DNA from: Treponema zioleckii
Lineage (GTDB): Bacteria > Spirochaetota > Spirochaetia > Treponematales > Treponemataceae
Reading direction: 5' to 3'
Length of the DNA: 64,000 nucleotides
Assembly (NCBI RefSeq): GCF_014737315.1
Contig: NZ_JPUF01000002.1
Coordinates: forward strand, 84,660 to 148,659
Made by a program: the position numbers and the translations under genes. Under the pieces are notes generated by a model. It saw nothing but the letters and a program-made list of their open reading frames with translations, did not search any database and was not told the origin of the DNA. Within the stretch, counting starts at the first letter, position 1. The number at the start of each line of letters is the position of its first letter. Positions 52,965-62,108 of this stretch are shown in pieces.

Positions 52965-53714
52965 TTATTCCTCCCCAAAATTATTTTTATTTTCAGCAGA
53001 ATTTAGCTCTGGAATTTTTATTTCTTGTTTGATTTCTGGAGAAATTTCTAAGGTCGAAAGTGACTCGTTGAGTTCTTCAAGAATTTCCCGATTGGTTTTG
53101 AGCGAAATCTTGCTGTAAATTTGCTGTGCGAGAACGTCGTCGGCTTTTTTTGAGACAAGAGATTTTTTTACGAAAATCTCCGTGCCGAATTCTGTTCCGT
53201 CGTAGCAGAAAATTGATTCAAAATCTTTTTTTTCGTCTGCGACAGCGACAAGCTCACCTTTTTTGAGTTTTTTTTCGGTTGCCGAAGATTTGTCTGCCAG
53301 AGAATAGACGGTCGCTTCGTCTTTTAGCACTGCCGGAACTGTGTTCGGTGCAACGAAAGCGTTTTTTATCCAAAAGTCTTTTCCGAAATATAAAATGTGA
53401 ACCATTTTTTGCTCGGCAGTTTCGCCTTTGAGAGTCACATTTTTTGATTCAGCTTCTTTGCCGTTTTCTCCGGTAAGATAAATTTTGACATCGGAACCTT
53501 TGTCAATTTGGTCAAAATAGACCATTTCGCCGTTTGCGTCCTCTTGATACAACGGGGCGTTCTGGTACAAAACTGTGCCTTTTGCGGTAAGCGGGGCGTT
53601 TGAATCTGCAAGATTTTCGCTGGAATTTTCTTCGCCCTGATTTTTCCCCTTGCAGCCGCATAGTACGATTGTCATAAATACGAAGGCTGCAGCCTTTCTA
53701 AAATTGAGTTTCAT
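52965..53714 (-). CDS. Lipoprotein, operon partner of the SH3 protein
   Basis: 249 residues from the ATG at 53714 (ttgggagtaaaa upstream; a longer frame adds no signal features). Signal peptide MKLNFRKAAAFVFMTIVLCGC with lipobox cysteine 21. The mature region repeats the scheme of the downstream SH3 protein ('KGTVLYQNAPLYQEDANGEMVYFDQIDKGSDVKIY', 'DEATVYSLADKSSATEKKLKKGELVAVADE'), so it probably contains one or two SH3-like folds. The last 60 residues are helical and charged. Function unknown. Confidence 0.72.
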   Translation of the reverse strand: MKLNFRKAAAFVFMTIVLCGCKGKNQGEENSSENLADSNAPLTAKGTVLYQNAPLYQEDANGEMVYFDQIDKGSDVKIYLTGENGKEAESKNVTLKGETAEQKMVHILYFGKDFWIKNAFVAPNTVPAVLKDEATVYSLADKSSATEKKLKKGELVAVADEKKDFESIFCYDGTEFGTEIFVKKSLVSKKADDVLAQQIYSKISLKTNREILEELNESLSTLEISPEIKQEIKIPELNSAENKNNFGEE

Positions 53715-53903
53715 TTTTACTCCCAATATTCCTACTGCCATTAATTTAACGGTCGTTCTGAAACAAGAAAACATTAAATTAATGGCATTGGTATTCTATC
53801 TGAAAACTAAAAAGTTAAGCAGTGTATTTGAAAGAAAAAGTTTATTACAGAATTCATAAATCAAACTTTATAAGCAACGAATTTACCGCTATAATTTAAA
53901 GTT

Positions 53904-55328
53904 ATGAAAATCGTTATTGTGGGTGCGGGATTTACAGGCACACAACTTGCAAAACGTCTTATTGACGGAAAAAATAATGTAACATTGATTGATAATGACG
54001 ACGAGACAGTTCGCCATGCGCAGAACCTTCTTGACTGCGACGTAATTCAGACTGACGGAAACAATCTGCCAGCCCTTGAGCAAGCGGGTATTGCGAAGGC
54101 TGATGCGCTTGTTTGTGTAACGAGCAACGACGAGGTGAATATGATTACCTGTTCGCTCGTAGATTCTGTTTATCCAAAAGTTTTAAAAATTGCTCGCGTG
54201 CGAAATTATGCTTATTATTTGGATTCAAAAGATTCTCACAAGAATCAGGAATTGAATGCAAATAATAAAAAACGACCTCTTTACGGAATCGATTACATGA
54301 TTCATCCAGACGTTGAGGCGGCGGATGCAATTGTAAATGCTGTTGAGCACGGAACCGTAACCGATGTTATTCCGTTCGGCGAGGATTTTGAGCTTATCCG
54401 CGTAAAAGTGGAGAAGGGCAGCGCGCTTGAAAACACCCATCTTTTTAGCATCCGAAAATTGACAGACAAGCCAGTTCTTGTGGCGTATATCGAACGGGAC
54501 GACGTAACTTCGCTTCCTAGCGGAAACACGACTATTTGCGCGGAAGACTGCCTCGGAATCCTTATGCACAAAGCGGATATTCCAGGATTCTTAAAGCTTT
54601 GCGGTTCTGAAATAAAGGAACTTAAGCGAATCGCTCTCGTTGGTGCGGGGCGCGTTGGTATTCTTGTTGCCGAAAAACTCATTCACCGAAAAAAGAATTT
54701 CTTTTCAAAGCTCAAGTCGATTGCTGTCAGAAATCCCCAGAATTTTTTGATTATAGAAAATGACGAGAAACTTGCGAAGAGTGCCGCTGACAGGTTCAGG
54801 GACGCGCGGGTTTTTCAGGCGGATTTTACGGATGAGAGTTTTTTGCAGGAAGAAGAAATTCCAAAATCGGATTTGGTAATTTACACGACTCCGAATTTTG
54901 AGATGAACATTGTTCTTGCGGCTTACATTGAGTCTCTTGGCGCAAAAACCAGCGTGAGCCTTGTTTCATCTTCGGCATTTGCGGTGATTGCCCGCAAAAT
55001 CGGAATTGAGGTTGCCGTTCCGATTCGTGACACGGTTGTAGACAGTATTTTGAGCCATCTTCGCGGAAAATCAGTTACCGGAATTCATACCGTTAACGAC
55101 GGAAGCCTTGAGACTTTGGAAATTACGATTTCTGAAAAATCCAGCGTAAAAGGCAAAAAACTTATGGAAGTGGCGGAAAACGGAAAATTCCTGATTATGA
55201 TGGTGCAAAAATCGAGCGAGGAAGTTTATCAGATTCCGGTGGGAAATACGGTTCTTTCTGTTGGCGATAAAATCGTCGTCATCGTAACAAAAGAGAATAA
55301 TCAGCACGTTCTGGAGAAATTTTCGTGA
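53904..55328 (+). CDS. trkA: Trk potassium-uptake regulator TrkA
   Basis: 474 residues, two RCK_N/RCK_C pairs as in canonical TrkA. The first Rossmann loop is GAGFTGTQLA at residues 7-16, and the second is GAGRVGILVA near 250. It is a peripheral inner-membrane protein binding NAD(H)/ATP that gates TrkH. Its stop overlaps the trkH start (gTGa), so translation is coupled. Confidence 0.93.
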   Translation: MKIVIVGAGFTGTQLAKRLIDGKNNVTLIDNDDETVRHAQNLLDCDVIQTDGNNLPALEQAGIAKADALVCVTSNDEVNMITCSLVDSVYPKVLKIARVRNYAYYLDSKDSHKNQELNANNKKRPLYGIDYMIHPDVEAADAIVNAVEHGTVTDVIPFGEDFELIRVKVEKGSALENTHLFSIRKLTDKPVLVAYIERDDVTSLPSGNTTICAEDCLGILMHKADIPGFLKLCGSEIKELKRIALVGAGRVGILVAEKLIHRKKNFFSKLKSIAVRNPQNFLIIENDEKLAKSAADRFRDARVFQADFTDESFLQEEEIPKSDLVIYTTPNFEMNIVLAAYIESLGAKTSVSLVSSSAFAVIARKIGIEVAVPIRDTVVDSILSHLRGKSVTGIHTVNDGSLETLEITISEKSSVKGKKLMEVAENGKFLIMMVQKSSEEVYQIPVGNTVLSVGDKIVVIVTKENNQHVLEKFS

Positions 55329-56770
55329 GTATTTTTTCTTTTTTCAGGATTATTTTTATAGTCCTTGCAACAATAGGTACTGCGTTCCTTCTTCCAATCA
55401 TTACGGCACTTTGCTGCCATGAGGAACAAGTTATTCAGGCATTTTTGATTCCGATGGTCGCTTCCTGGATTTTGGGTGTTTTTTTCTTTTTGAAAGGACG
55501 AAAAATTCAGATAAAATTCTCGACACGTGCGGTTTTTATTTTTGTTTCGAGCGTCTGGATTTTCATCAGCTTGTTCGGAGCATTGCCGCTCTGGCTTTCT
55601 GGCGCGATTCCGAATTTTACGGACGCATTTTTTGAGAGCACGAGCGGATTCAGTACGACCGGGGCAACGATTTTGAGCGAAATTGAATCTTTGCCGCGGA
55701 GCATAAATTTGTGGCGATGCGAAATGCACTGGCTCGGCGGAATGGGAATCATTGCGCTCACCGTTGCTTTGCTCCCTCTTCTCGGTGTGGGAAGTTTTCA
55801 GCTGATTAAGGCGGAGAGCACTGGCCCGGAGAAAGGAAAAATCACTCCGAAGATGGCAAACACGGCGGAAGTCCTTTGGTTTTTGTATTTTGGATTCACG
55901 GTTGCCGAGACGATTATTCTGCAATTGTGCGGAATGGATTTTATTGACGCTCTGTCGCATTCTTTTTCGACTCTGGGAACGGGCGGTTTTTCTACAAGGA
56001 ATTCGAGCATAGCTTCTTACAATTCAGTTTTGATTGAAATTGTGTGCACGATTTTTATGTTCCTTTCGGGAATCAATTTTAGCCTGTATTTTTACCTGAT
56101 TCTTCGGAAATTCGGCGAAATCAAGAAAAACAGTGAATTCAAAGCCTATCTTTTGATTTTTGGCGTGGTGACGGTTATGTTGACTTTAACGCTCATCTCG
56201 CATTACGGCTCGCTTTCAAAGGCATTTAGGTATTCCACGTTTCAGGTGGCTTCAATTATGACGACCACGGGATTTGCGACTACGGATTATCTTACCTGGC
56301 CGAACATTTCTCAGTTTTTCATTTTTATTTTGTTTTTTATTGGCGGATGCTCTGGTTCAACTTCGGGCGGTTTTAAAGTTATCCGCTGGGTGATTTTGTG
56401 GAAACAGTCTAGGAATGAAATGCTAAGAATGCTTCATCCGTATGGAGTTTTTACGCTCCGCGTTAACGGTCAGCCTGGCCGAAAAGATTTGGTTCTGAAC
56501 GTAGGTTCGTTTATTTTCGTTTATTTTGTGGTTGTTTTTGTGACGACGCTTATGGGAACTGCCGCGAATCTGGATATATTCACTTCGCTCACAACTTCGC
56601 TCACCATGATTGGAAGCATTGGGCCAGCATTCGGTTCTTTGGGTCCAAGCGAGAATTACGGCGCGCTTCTTCCGTGGCTAAAGTGGTGGTACTGTTTTGT
56701 AATGATTGCAGGTCGTCTTGAACTTTACAATATGATTATTATTCTGACAAAAGACTTTTGGCAGAGATAG
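55325..56770 (+). CDS. trkH: Trk potassium-uptake channel subunit TrkH
   Basis: 481 residues, starting with GTG overlapping the trkA stop. About ten or more membrane segments and four pore-loop repeats are visible, with the selectivity-type glycines in STTGATI, STLGTGGFST, ATTGFATTD-like and MIGSIGPAFGS. It forms the K+-conducting dimer in the inner membrane, with TrkA as its cytoplasmic gating ring. It ends at a strong terminator. Confidence 0.93.
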   Translation: MSIFSFFRIIFIVLATIGTAFLLPIITALCCHEEQVIQAFLIPMVASWILGVFFFLKGRKIQIKFSTRAVFIFVSSVWIFISLFGALPLWLSGAIPNFTDAFFESTSGFSTTGATILSEIESLPRSINLWRCEMHWLGGMGIIALTVALLPLLGVGSFQLIKAESTGPEKGKITPKMANTAEVLWFLYFGFTVAETIILQLCGMDFIDALSHSFSTLGTGGFSTRNSSIASYNSVLIEIVCTIFMFLSGINFSLYFYLILRKFGEIKKNSEFKAYLLIFGVVTVMLTLTLISHYGSLSKAFRYSTFQVASIMTTTGFATTDYLTWPNISQFFIFILFFIGGCSGSTSGGFKVIRWVILWKQSRNEMLRMLHPYGVFTLRVNGQPGRKDLVLNVGSFIFVYFVVVFVTTLMGTAANLDIFTSLTTSLTMIGSIGPAFGSLGPSENYGALLPWLKWWYCFVMIAGRLELYNMIIILTKDFWQR

Positions 56771-56777
56771 GACTGTG

Positions 56778-56832
56778 AAAAGCTTCCTTGAAGTTGGACA
56801 ATTAAGTCCGATTTTTAAGGAAGCTTTTTTTG
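56778..56832 (+). terminator. Intrinsic terminator of trkAH
   Basis: aaaagcttcctt (56778-56789) pairs with aaggaagctttt (56817-56828), followed by T's. Confidence 0.85.
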
Positions 56833-57047
56833 CTTGTTTCAAGCATCGGGCGTTTTTTCAGTTTGCATTTCTTCTGTGCTGATTTTTTTGGAGCTATTTG
56901 AGTTCTAAAAATAAACTTTAATCAAAAAAATATAAAAAATGTTATTTTTTTTCGGGAAATTATTTAATCAGCGCAAAAAAAAGACTACTCTGAAACTTAG
57001 CTATTAAAAACAATTTTTTTAAGTTCAAAATAGTTTGGAGATGCTTT

Positions 57048-57548
57048 ATGAAAAAAACTTGGTTCATTTCGCTTTTGTTTATGTTTTGTTTCTTTTTTTC
57101 AGGCTGTTTTTTTTTAGTGTGCGACACAGATTCTGCTGACAGTTTGGCAAATACGGAGTTTTTTATAACTTATGAAAAAGATGCATATTCGGTGGATGAA
57201 GAATTTGAATTAACTTTTTCATCCGTCCCTGATTTTTCAACTTTTGACAAATATGCTTTTACGATAGAGCTAAAAGCATACGACGCAAAACAAAACAAAT
57301 ACACATTGAGCGACGAATTTCACTTTATCGGAATGAATTTTGAAGTTCCTACAAATTCTGTAACTTTTGAATATGAAAAAAAAGATGTCGGTCAAGCTGA
57401 AAAAGTTGTGAAGAAATTTTCTGTAAAAGCTTCTAAGCAAGGTAATTATGCATGTTATATTCATGGATGGGGGTATAGCTTCAATGATAAAGGTGGCTAC
57501 AGTGCATTAGACTATGAAAAATGCCTCTATATTGATATCACAGAGTAA
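57048..57548 (+). CDS. Small lipoprotein of unknown function
   Basis: 166 residues with lipobox FSGC (Cys20). The mature part, rich in Phe, Tyr, Asp and Glu, has a single beta-sandwich-like pattern (EFELTFSSVPDFSTFDKYAFTIEL...KFSVKASKQGNYACYIHGWGY), reminiscent of Ig-like domains; no family can be named. A ggagatgctt ribosome-binding site precedes it. The leader (56833-57047) is strongly AT-rich with no other feature. Confidence 0.65.
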   Translation: MKKTWFISLLFMFCFFFSGCFFLVCDTDSADSLANTEFFITYEKDAYSVDEEFELTFSSVPDFSTFDKYAFTIELKAYDAKQNKYTLSDEFHFIGMNFEVPTNSVTFEYEKKDVGQAEKVVKKFSVKASKQGNYACYIHGWGYSFNDKGGYSALDYEKCLYIDITE

Positions 57549-57781
57549 AACTTACTAACCGCCAATCAGATTTGCCGAATGTCGTAAAAACGCTAGAAGC
57601 AAATCACGATTAATTGATTAATCACTACAGTTGCCAATACGAAAATTTCGTTCTAGTTTTAAAAAATAAAAATTTTCCGGTGGCTGAGCTTGTCGAATCC
57701 GACACAGATGAACGCGGATAAACTCAGATGGGACACAGATAAATTAAAAGATTAGATTAAAAACTGGTCTGCAAGTGCGAG
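57549..57781. other. Intergenic stretch with dispersed-repeat fragments
   Basis: No gene is seen. It contains ggtggctgagcttgtcgaatcc (hairpin-repeat fragment) and cacagatgaacgcggataaactcagatgggacacagat, which is related to the inverse complement of a stretch near 39.85 kb. Confidence 0.5.
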
Positions 57782-57860
57782 CCTGTGAGGCGAGCACAAA
57801 ACTGCATTCACAAAACGCGGCTCTCCTTGCCGCCGCGTTTTGTGAACAACTATAAGTGCT
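57782..57860. repeat. Dispersed composite repeat, inverted copy (3' module)
   Basis: cgagcacaaaactgcattcacaaaacgcggc..gccgcgttttgtgaacaact is the reverse complement of the second half of the 51697-51872 element (gcaggtgttcaccaaacgcg...gtgctcgcg), with few changes. It lies just beyond the 3' end of the minus-strand CE12 gene. Confidence 0.7.
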
Positions 57861-57947
57861 TGAATTCAATATTCAGTTTTGGAACAAAACTGAGAGGAAC
57901 GGCAAAACTAATTATTGCGAAGCGAAAATTAAATATTGCCGTTCCAC

Positions 57948-59534
57948 TTATTTTGAAACCTTCAAAGATACGTTTGAGAATTCAACGTAAACGGCACGGC
58001 TCGTGAACAGACCGACGTAAAGATTGTTAAAGTCAACGTTGTCCAATCCTGCCTTGTATTCAACTGCCGGTTCGTTACCGCATTTTACGGTGTAAGTTTC
58101 GCCTTTCTTTGTGATTGAAAGGTTTACGCTTGTTCCCTTGTCGAATTTTACTGCCGTTGCATTCGTTGTTTTGAGTGCCGCATCAATGCGAGTCCAGCTT
58201 GTTACCTGTGGCTCAGAAGCCATTTTGTATCCGCCAACAGCAACATAGTCAGTGTTGATTGTGTTGTCGAATTTATCGATATAAACGTCGTCTCGAACCA
58301 TGAGACCGAATCCGACCTGATTGTTCTTTGCTGTGCTCAAAACCTTTGCCGTTGCAGAGAATGTAAAATCCTTGCTTCCGTCAACTTTCTGGAAGTAGAA
58401 AGCGATACCGTCGGAGCTAGAAGCGATTTTTCCTGCAGATTTGCTTGAATCTGTTGAGCCTGAGTGCATGAGAATTTTTCCGTCTTTTTCAACAATCTCG
58501 TAAAGTTCTGGGTTTGCGATTTTTTCGGCGCCGCCGCAGTCACCAAAAACAGTTCCGTACCACGGAGCGGTGGTTTTAAAGTTTTGCGAAGCGTCTTCTT
58601 CCGGAATGAATTCAGAATATTTTGGAATTACGTAGTCTGGATTTTTTGCGAGAGCAAGCAAGTCTTCCGTTGGAGCGGCAGCTTTTTTGTTCACAAGTTT
58701 TGCGAATTTCTTGTCGCTAGCAGAGATTGCCTTTACAACATCATTTGCAATGACTGCTGCACCGTAGTAGTTCAAGTGAGTGTTGTCTACCGAAGCTGCT
58801 TTGTGTGTGAGCTGCGCGTGGAATTTTGCAGTCTCAGCGTCGTTCGCAAGTTTCTCGTAACGGTCTTTTGTGATTGCCGTCAAATCTACGACGAGCGTAT
58901 TTGTCTCTTTTCCAAGCTCTCGGATAGCTTTTGGATAATCTCCGCCAGGGAATCCCTGAACATCGGCAGTAACGTGAACTACAGAGCCTTCGTAAGTTTT
59001 TCCAGGAGCGCGTCGGACGATTGGCGTACAGAGAATTGGAGTCGCCTTTGCGTCGTAAGCGAGCTTAACATAATTTTCGTAGAGTGAATTCTTGAAGGAA
59101 CCGGCAGTTTCTTTTGTTCCGTTCGGATTTGTGTAGCGTGCTTCTTCGGCCTTTTCGTCATTGTGACCGAATCCAATAATCAAGTAGTCGCCTTTTTTGA
59201 TGTTGTCTTTTAAAGTCTTGTAGTTTGCTTCTGTAAGAAAACTTTTTGACGAGCGGCCGGACATTGCAAGGTTGATGACCGTGGCCTTTTTTTCGAGGAG
59301 ATAGTCCTGAATGCGTGTTCCGTAGCCGTAGCGTGGATAGAAATATTTGTCGTCGAATGAACTCAATGTAGAGTCACCGACTACGAAAATTCGAGTGCCC
59401 TTTACCTTTCCGATGCTGGTTACAGACTCGACCTTTTCAACTTTTTCGTTGTCCGCAATGCTTTTTTCCAAGCCGAATGCGGAGAATGAAAGACCTGCAA
59501 GCAATGCTAATGCAGAAACAAGAATTTTTTTCAT
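57948..59534 (-). CDS. CE12-type rhamnogalacturonan acetylesterase (SGNH hydrolase) with C-terminal beta-sandwich
   Basis: 528 residues with signal peptide MKKILVSALALLAGLSFSAFG. The SGNH catalytic blocks are FVVGDST (Ser55), the block-II Gly region SGRSSKSF (from 92), GFGHND (Asn125) and DNTHLNYYG (Asp250, His253), typical of CE12 esterases that remove acetyl groups from pectin. Residues ~320-528 form an added concanavalin-like domain ('FTFSATAKVLSTAKNNQVGFGLMVRDD', 'NNLYVGLFTSRAVYVEFSNVSL'), probably glycan-binding. It is secreted. It is divergent from the pectate lyase, with a shared 297-bp promoter region. Together they deacetylate and cleave pectin. Confidence 0.87.
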   Translation of the reverse strand: MKKILVSALALLAGLSFSAFGLEKSIADNEKVEKVESVTSIGKVKGTRIFVVGDSTLSSFDDKYFYPRYGYGTRIQDYLLEKKATVINLAMSGRSSKSFLTEANYKTLKDNIKKGDYLIIGFGHNDEKAEEARYTNPNGTKETAGSFKNSLYENYVKLAYDAKATPILCTPIVRRAPGKTYEGSVVHVTADVQGFPGGDYPKAIRELGKETNTLVVDLTAITKDRYEKLANDAETAKFHAQLTHKAASVDNTHLNYYGAAVIANDVVKAISASDKKFAKLVNKKAAAPTEDLLALAKNPDYVIPKYSEFIPEEDASQNFKTTAPWYGTVFGDCGGAEKIANPELYEIVEKDGKILMHSGSTDSSKSAGKIASSSDGIAFYFQKVDGSKDFTFSATAKVLSTAKNNQVGFGLMVRDDVYIDKFDNTINTDYVAVGGYKMASEPQVTSWTRIDAALKTTNATAVKFDKGTSVNLSITKKGETYTVKCGNEPAVEYKAGLDNVDFNNLYVGLFTSRAVYVEFSNVSLKVSK

Positions 59535-59831
59535 TTTTTACTCCATGATTTTATGGGATTAGTTTTTTATTATAAATCTAAAATCTGTAAACAGTTTGAC
59601 ACAAAATGCCAAATTAATAGAGAAAAACGGCATAATTCGGAAGGAAAAAATTATGAATTAAGAAATATGAGTTAAGAACTGAGAATTGAAAATTGATTTT
59701 TATACTTCTGCAAGTTTTCAAATTTGAGGATTTATGACGGTTAATTACAGATTTGTGGCAACGGTTTTCTTCAAAATAGGTGTAAATTTGTACGATTTGG
59801 GTAAATCAAAAAAAATAAAAAAGGGAAAATT
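59535..59831. promoter_or_regulatory. Divergent regulatory region between CE12 esterase and PL1 pectate lyase
   Basis: AT-rich region of 297 bp with no gene. A repetitive gaattaagaa..gagttaagaactgagaattgaaaattga stretch (59650-59698) could hold regulator sites. It probably carries both promoters; the exact boxes cannot be fixed. Confidence 0.4.
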
Positions 59832-61815
59832 ATGAAAAAAATTAGCAAAACTTTCAACGGCACTCTCTGTTTGTGCGATGGTTTTCTTGGGCGGAATTTT
59901 CGTTGCGTGCTCAACAGACAGCGGAGACTCGTCAGTGACGGACAGTTCATCGAAAAATGTAAATGAAGACGGCACGACCACGCTCAAAATAGAAGAGAAC
60001 GGCAGCGGATTTGTAAGCTCTACAGGAAACGTAGCGACTACTTTTGTAGGCTACACGGGAAACGGATACCTTGACGGCATTACAGATGGAGGAAACATCG
60101 TATATACAGTTTCGGCAACAGAAGCGATTACCGATGCGAAAATTGCGATTCACTATTGCAATACGGAAGCGAGCCGCATTCGGGGGGCTTTGGTTTCTGT
60201 AAACGGAACTGTTTTGAACGAGGATAGTCCATTTGCGATGACATACACATTCAAGGGCAATAAAACTGATTCATCTGACGAAACTGTCGCCAAAAGATGG
60301 GTTGATACGGCATATCTTGAAAACGTTTCCCTAAACGCCGGTTCAAATTCGATTATAGTCTCAGGTGCGCCTGCAGGAACCTATACACCTGTTGGGGGGG
60401 GTGAGACCATAACAATTTCAGATGGAAATTCGGGGTGCCTCAACTATGTCGACTACCTCATCGTAAGCGGCAAGGGAATTGACTACGGAACAGACACGAC
60501 GAAATACGTTTCGCTTTCTTATGCTTCAGAGAACACAACAGCTGGTTCTGTTGAAAGTTCTGTTACTGCGTCAGCAATTGCAGAAAATTCAGATGTCACA
60601 TTTACAGCCACGGCAAATTCCGGCTGGAAATTCGAATGCTGGTCTGACGGTTCAACATCAAATCCGTACACGAAGACGATTTCGGAAAGTTCGTACATTT
60701 TCGCCCACTTCATTCCAGAAAACTACACAGTTCCGACAGAAATCGATGGCTACATGGGCTATGCGACCGTAACGAATGATTCTGCCGCGGGATATACGAT
60801 TACAGGTGGAGCGGGCGCGATTTCTGATAACAGAGTCACAATTTCCGACTACACGGCTCTTACTTCTACATACAAGGATTTGCTTGCGTCCGACGTGCCT
60901 GCGATAATCTTTATCGATTCTGTTATTTCTACCGCATCTCAGTCAAATCCACTTTTGAGCGTAAAACTCAATGTCGGCTCCAACAAGACGATTTATGGAA
61001 ACGGAACCGGCCAGCTTAGAAACATAGAATTTGTTGTTGAAGGCGAGAATGTAATAATCCGCAATCTGAAATTGGGAGAAGTCGTCAGTTGGGACGGCTA
61101 CACAAAGAGCGGTGCGGACGACGCCCTTTCCTTGAACGGAGCCACACACGTTTGGGTTGACCACTGTGAATTCCAGTCTCATTTGACACCTCAGGATTTG
61201 GATGGAAACGAAATAACTTCTGGTGATTATTATTCAACAGATGAAAAATGGAAGAAGGATTTCTATGATGGCCTGTTGGATATCAAAAACGGCTCAACGT
61301 GGATAACTATTTCGAACTGCTACTTCCACGACCATTGGAAGGCTTGCCTTTGCGCTTCTGGAGATGCAACTGCAAATACGAATACGACGACGGGGGCCAC
61401 GGACAAGGATATGAGAATCACATTCGTAAACAACTACTGGAAAGACATAAATGCCCGTCAGCCTCTTTTTCGTTGGGGCAAGGCCCATATCTTTAACAGC
61501 TACTTTGTCTCAAGTGTAAGTGAAATATCTGGACAGTCAACTGGAATCAACTGCCGTGCAGGAAGCGAACTGTACATCGACAACAACACGTTCGAGAACA
61601 TAAAAACACCAATCGGCTATTACAACGATGAATCAGCATCGAATACTGGTTATTGGGTCAATGAAGACAATACGTTCACAAACTGCACAAATTCGGTTGC
61701 GTCATCATCAACATCTTACAAGCCTCCGTACATCTGGACCCCAAAGCCCGCTAGCGAAGCGAAAACCTATGTTCAGTCAAACGCTGGTGCAACTCTCACT
61801 TCCTTGAGTTACTAA
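59832..61815 (+). CDS. Pectate lyase family 1 lipoprotein (frameshift at codon 4)
   Basis: The ATG at 59832 is followed by seven A's (59835-59841). Dropping one joins it to the main frame and yields a perfect lipoprotein signal (MKKLAKLSTALSVCAMVFL...VAC), giving about 660 residues. Domains: a beta-sandwich CBM-like region (~40-190), an InlB-B/Listeria-Bacteroides-type repeat (AFECWSDGST-like, ~225-285), and PL1 (~290-620) with VWVDHCEF, DGLLDIKNGS, ISNCYFHDHWKACL and ARQPLFRWGKAHIFNSYF carrying the Ca-binding Asp and catalytic Arg. It cleaves polygalacturonate by beta-elimination at the cell surface. It is paired divergently with the CE12 esterase. Confidence 0.87.
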
Positions 61816-61921
61816 CATCATAGAATTGATTTTACACGCGTCATTTTTCGGCGCGTGTTTTTCATTTGTGAAAAATGCCTCTTTGACATGAAGCCGTCAT
61901 TTCATTAAAGTAAAAATATCT

Positions 61922-61993
61922 GGTCGATTAACTCAGGGGTAGAGTGCTACCTTCACACGGTAGAAGTCACTGGTTCAAATCCAGTATCGACCA
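61922..61993 (+). tRNA. tRNA-Val (anticodon CAC)
   Basis: 72 nt that fold as a cloverleaf: acceptor ggtcgat with atcgacc, D-arm actc..gagt, anticodon arm ctacc-ttCACac-ggtag, T-arm actgg-ttcaaat-ccagt, discriminator A. Anticodon CAC reads GUG (valine). The 3' CCA is not encoded. It is alone, between the pectate lyase and putP. Confidence 0.95.
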
Positions 61994-62108
61994 TTTTGTT
62001 TTAGTTTAAGCACGAGCGGGCAAAATGTTTTTGACTTGTGCATTTCCCGTTGTATCGTTGGCAAAATTCATTTAAACTCACAGAATCTTTTTAAAATGTG
62101 AGGTCAAA

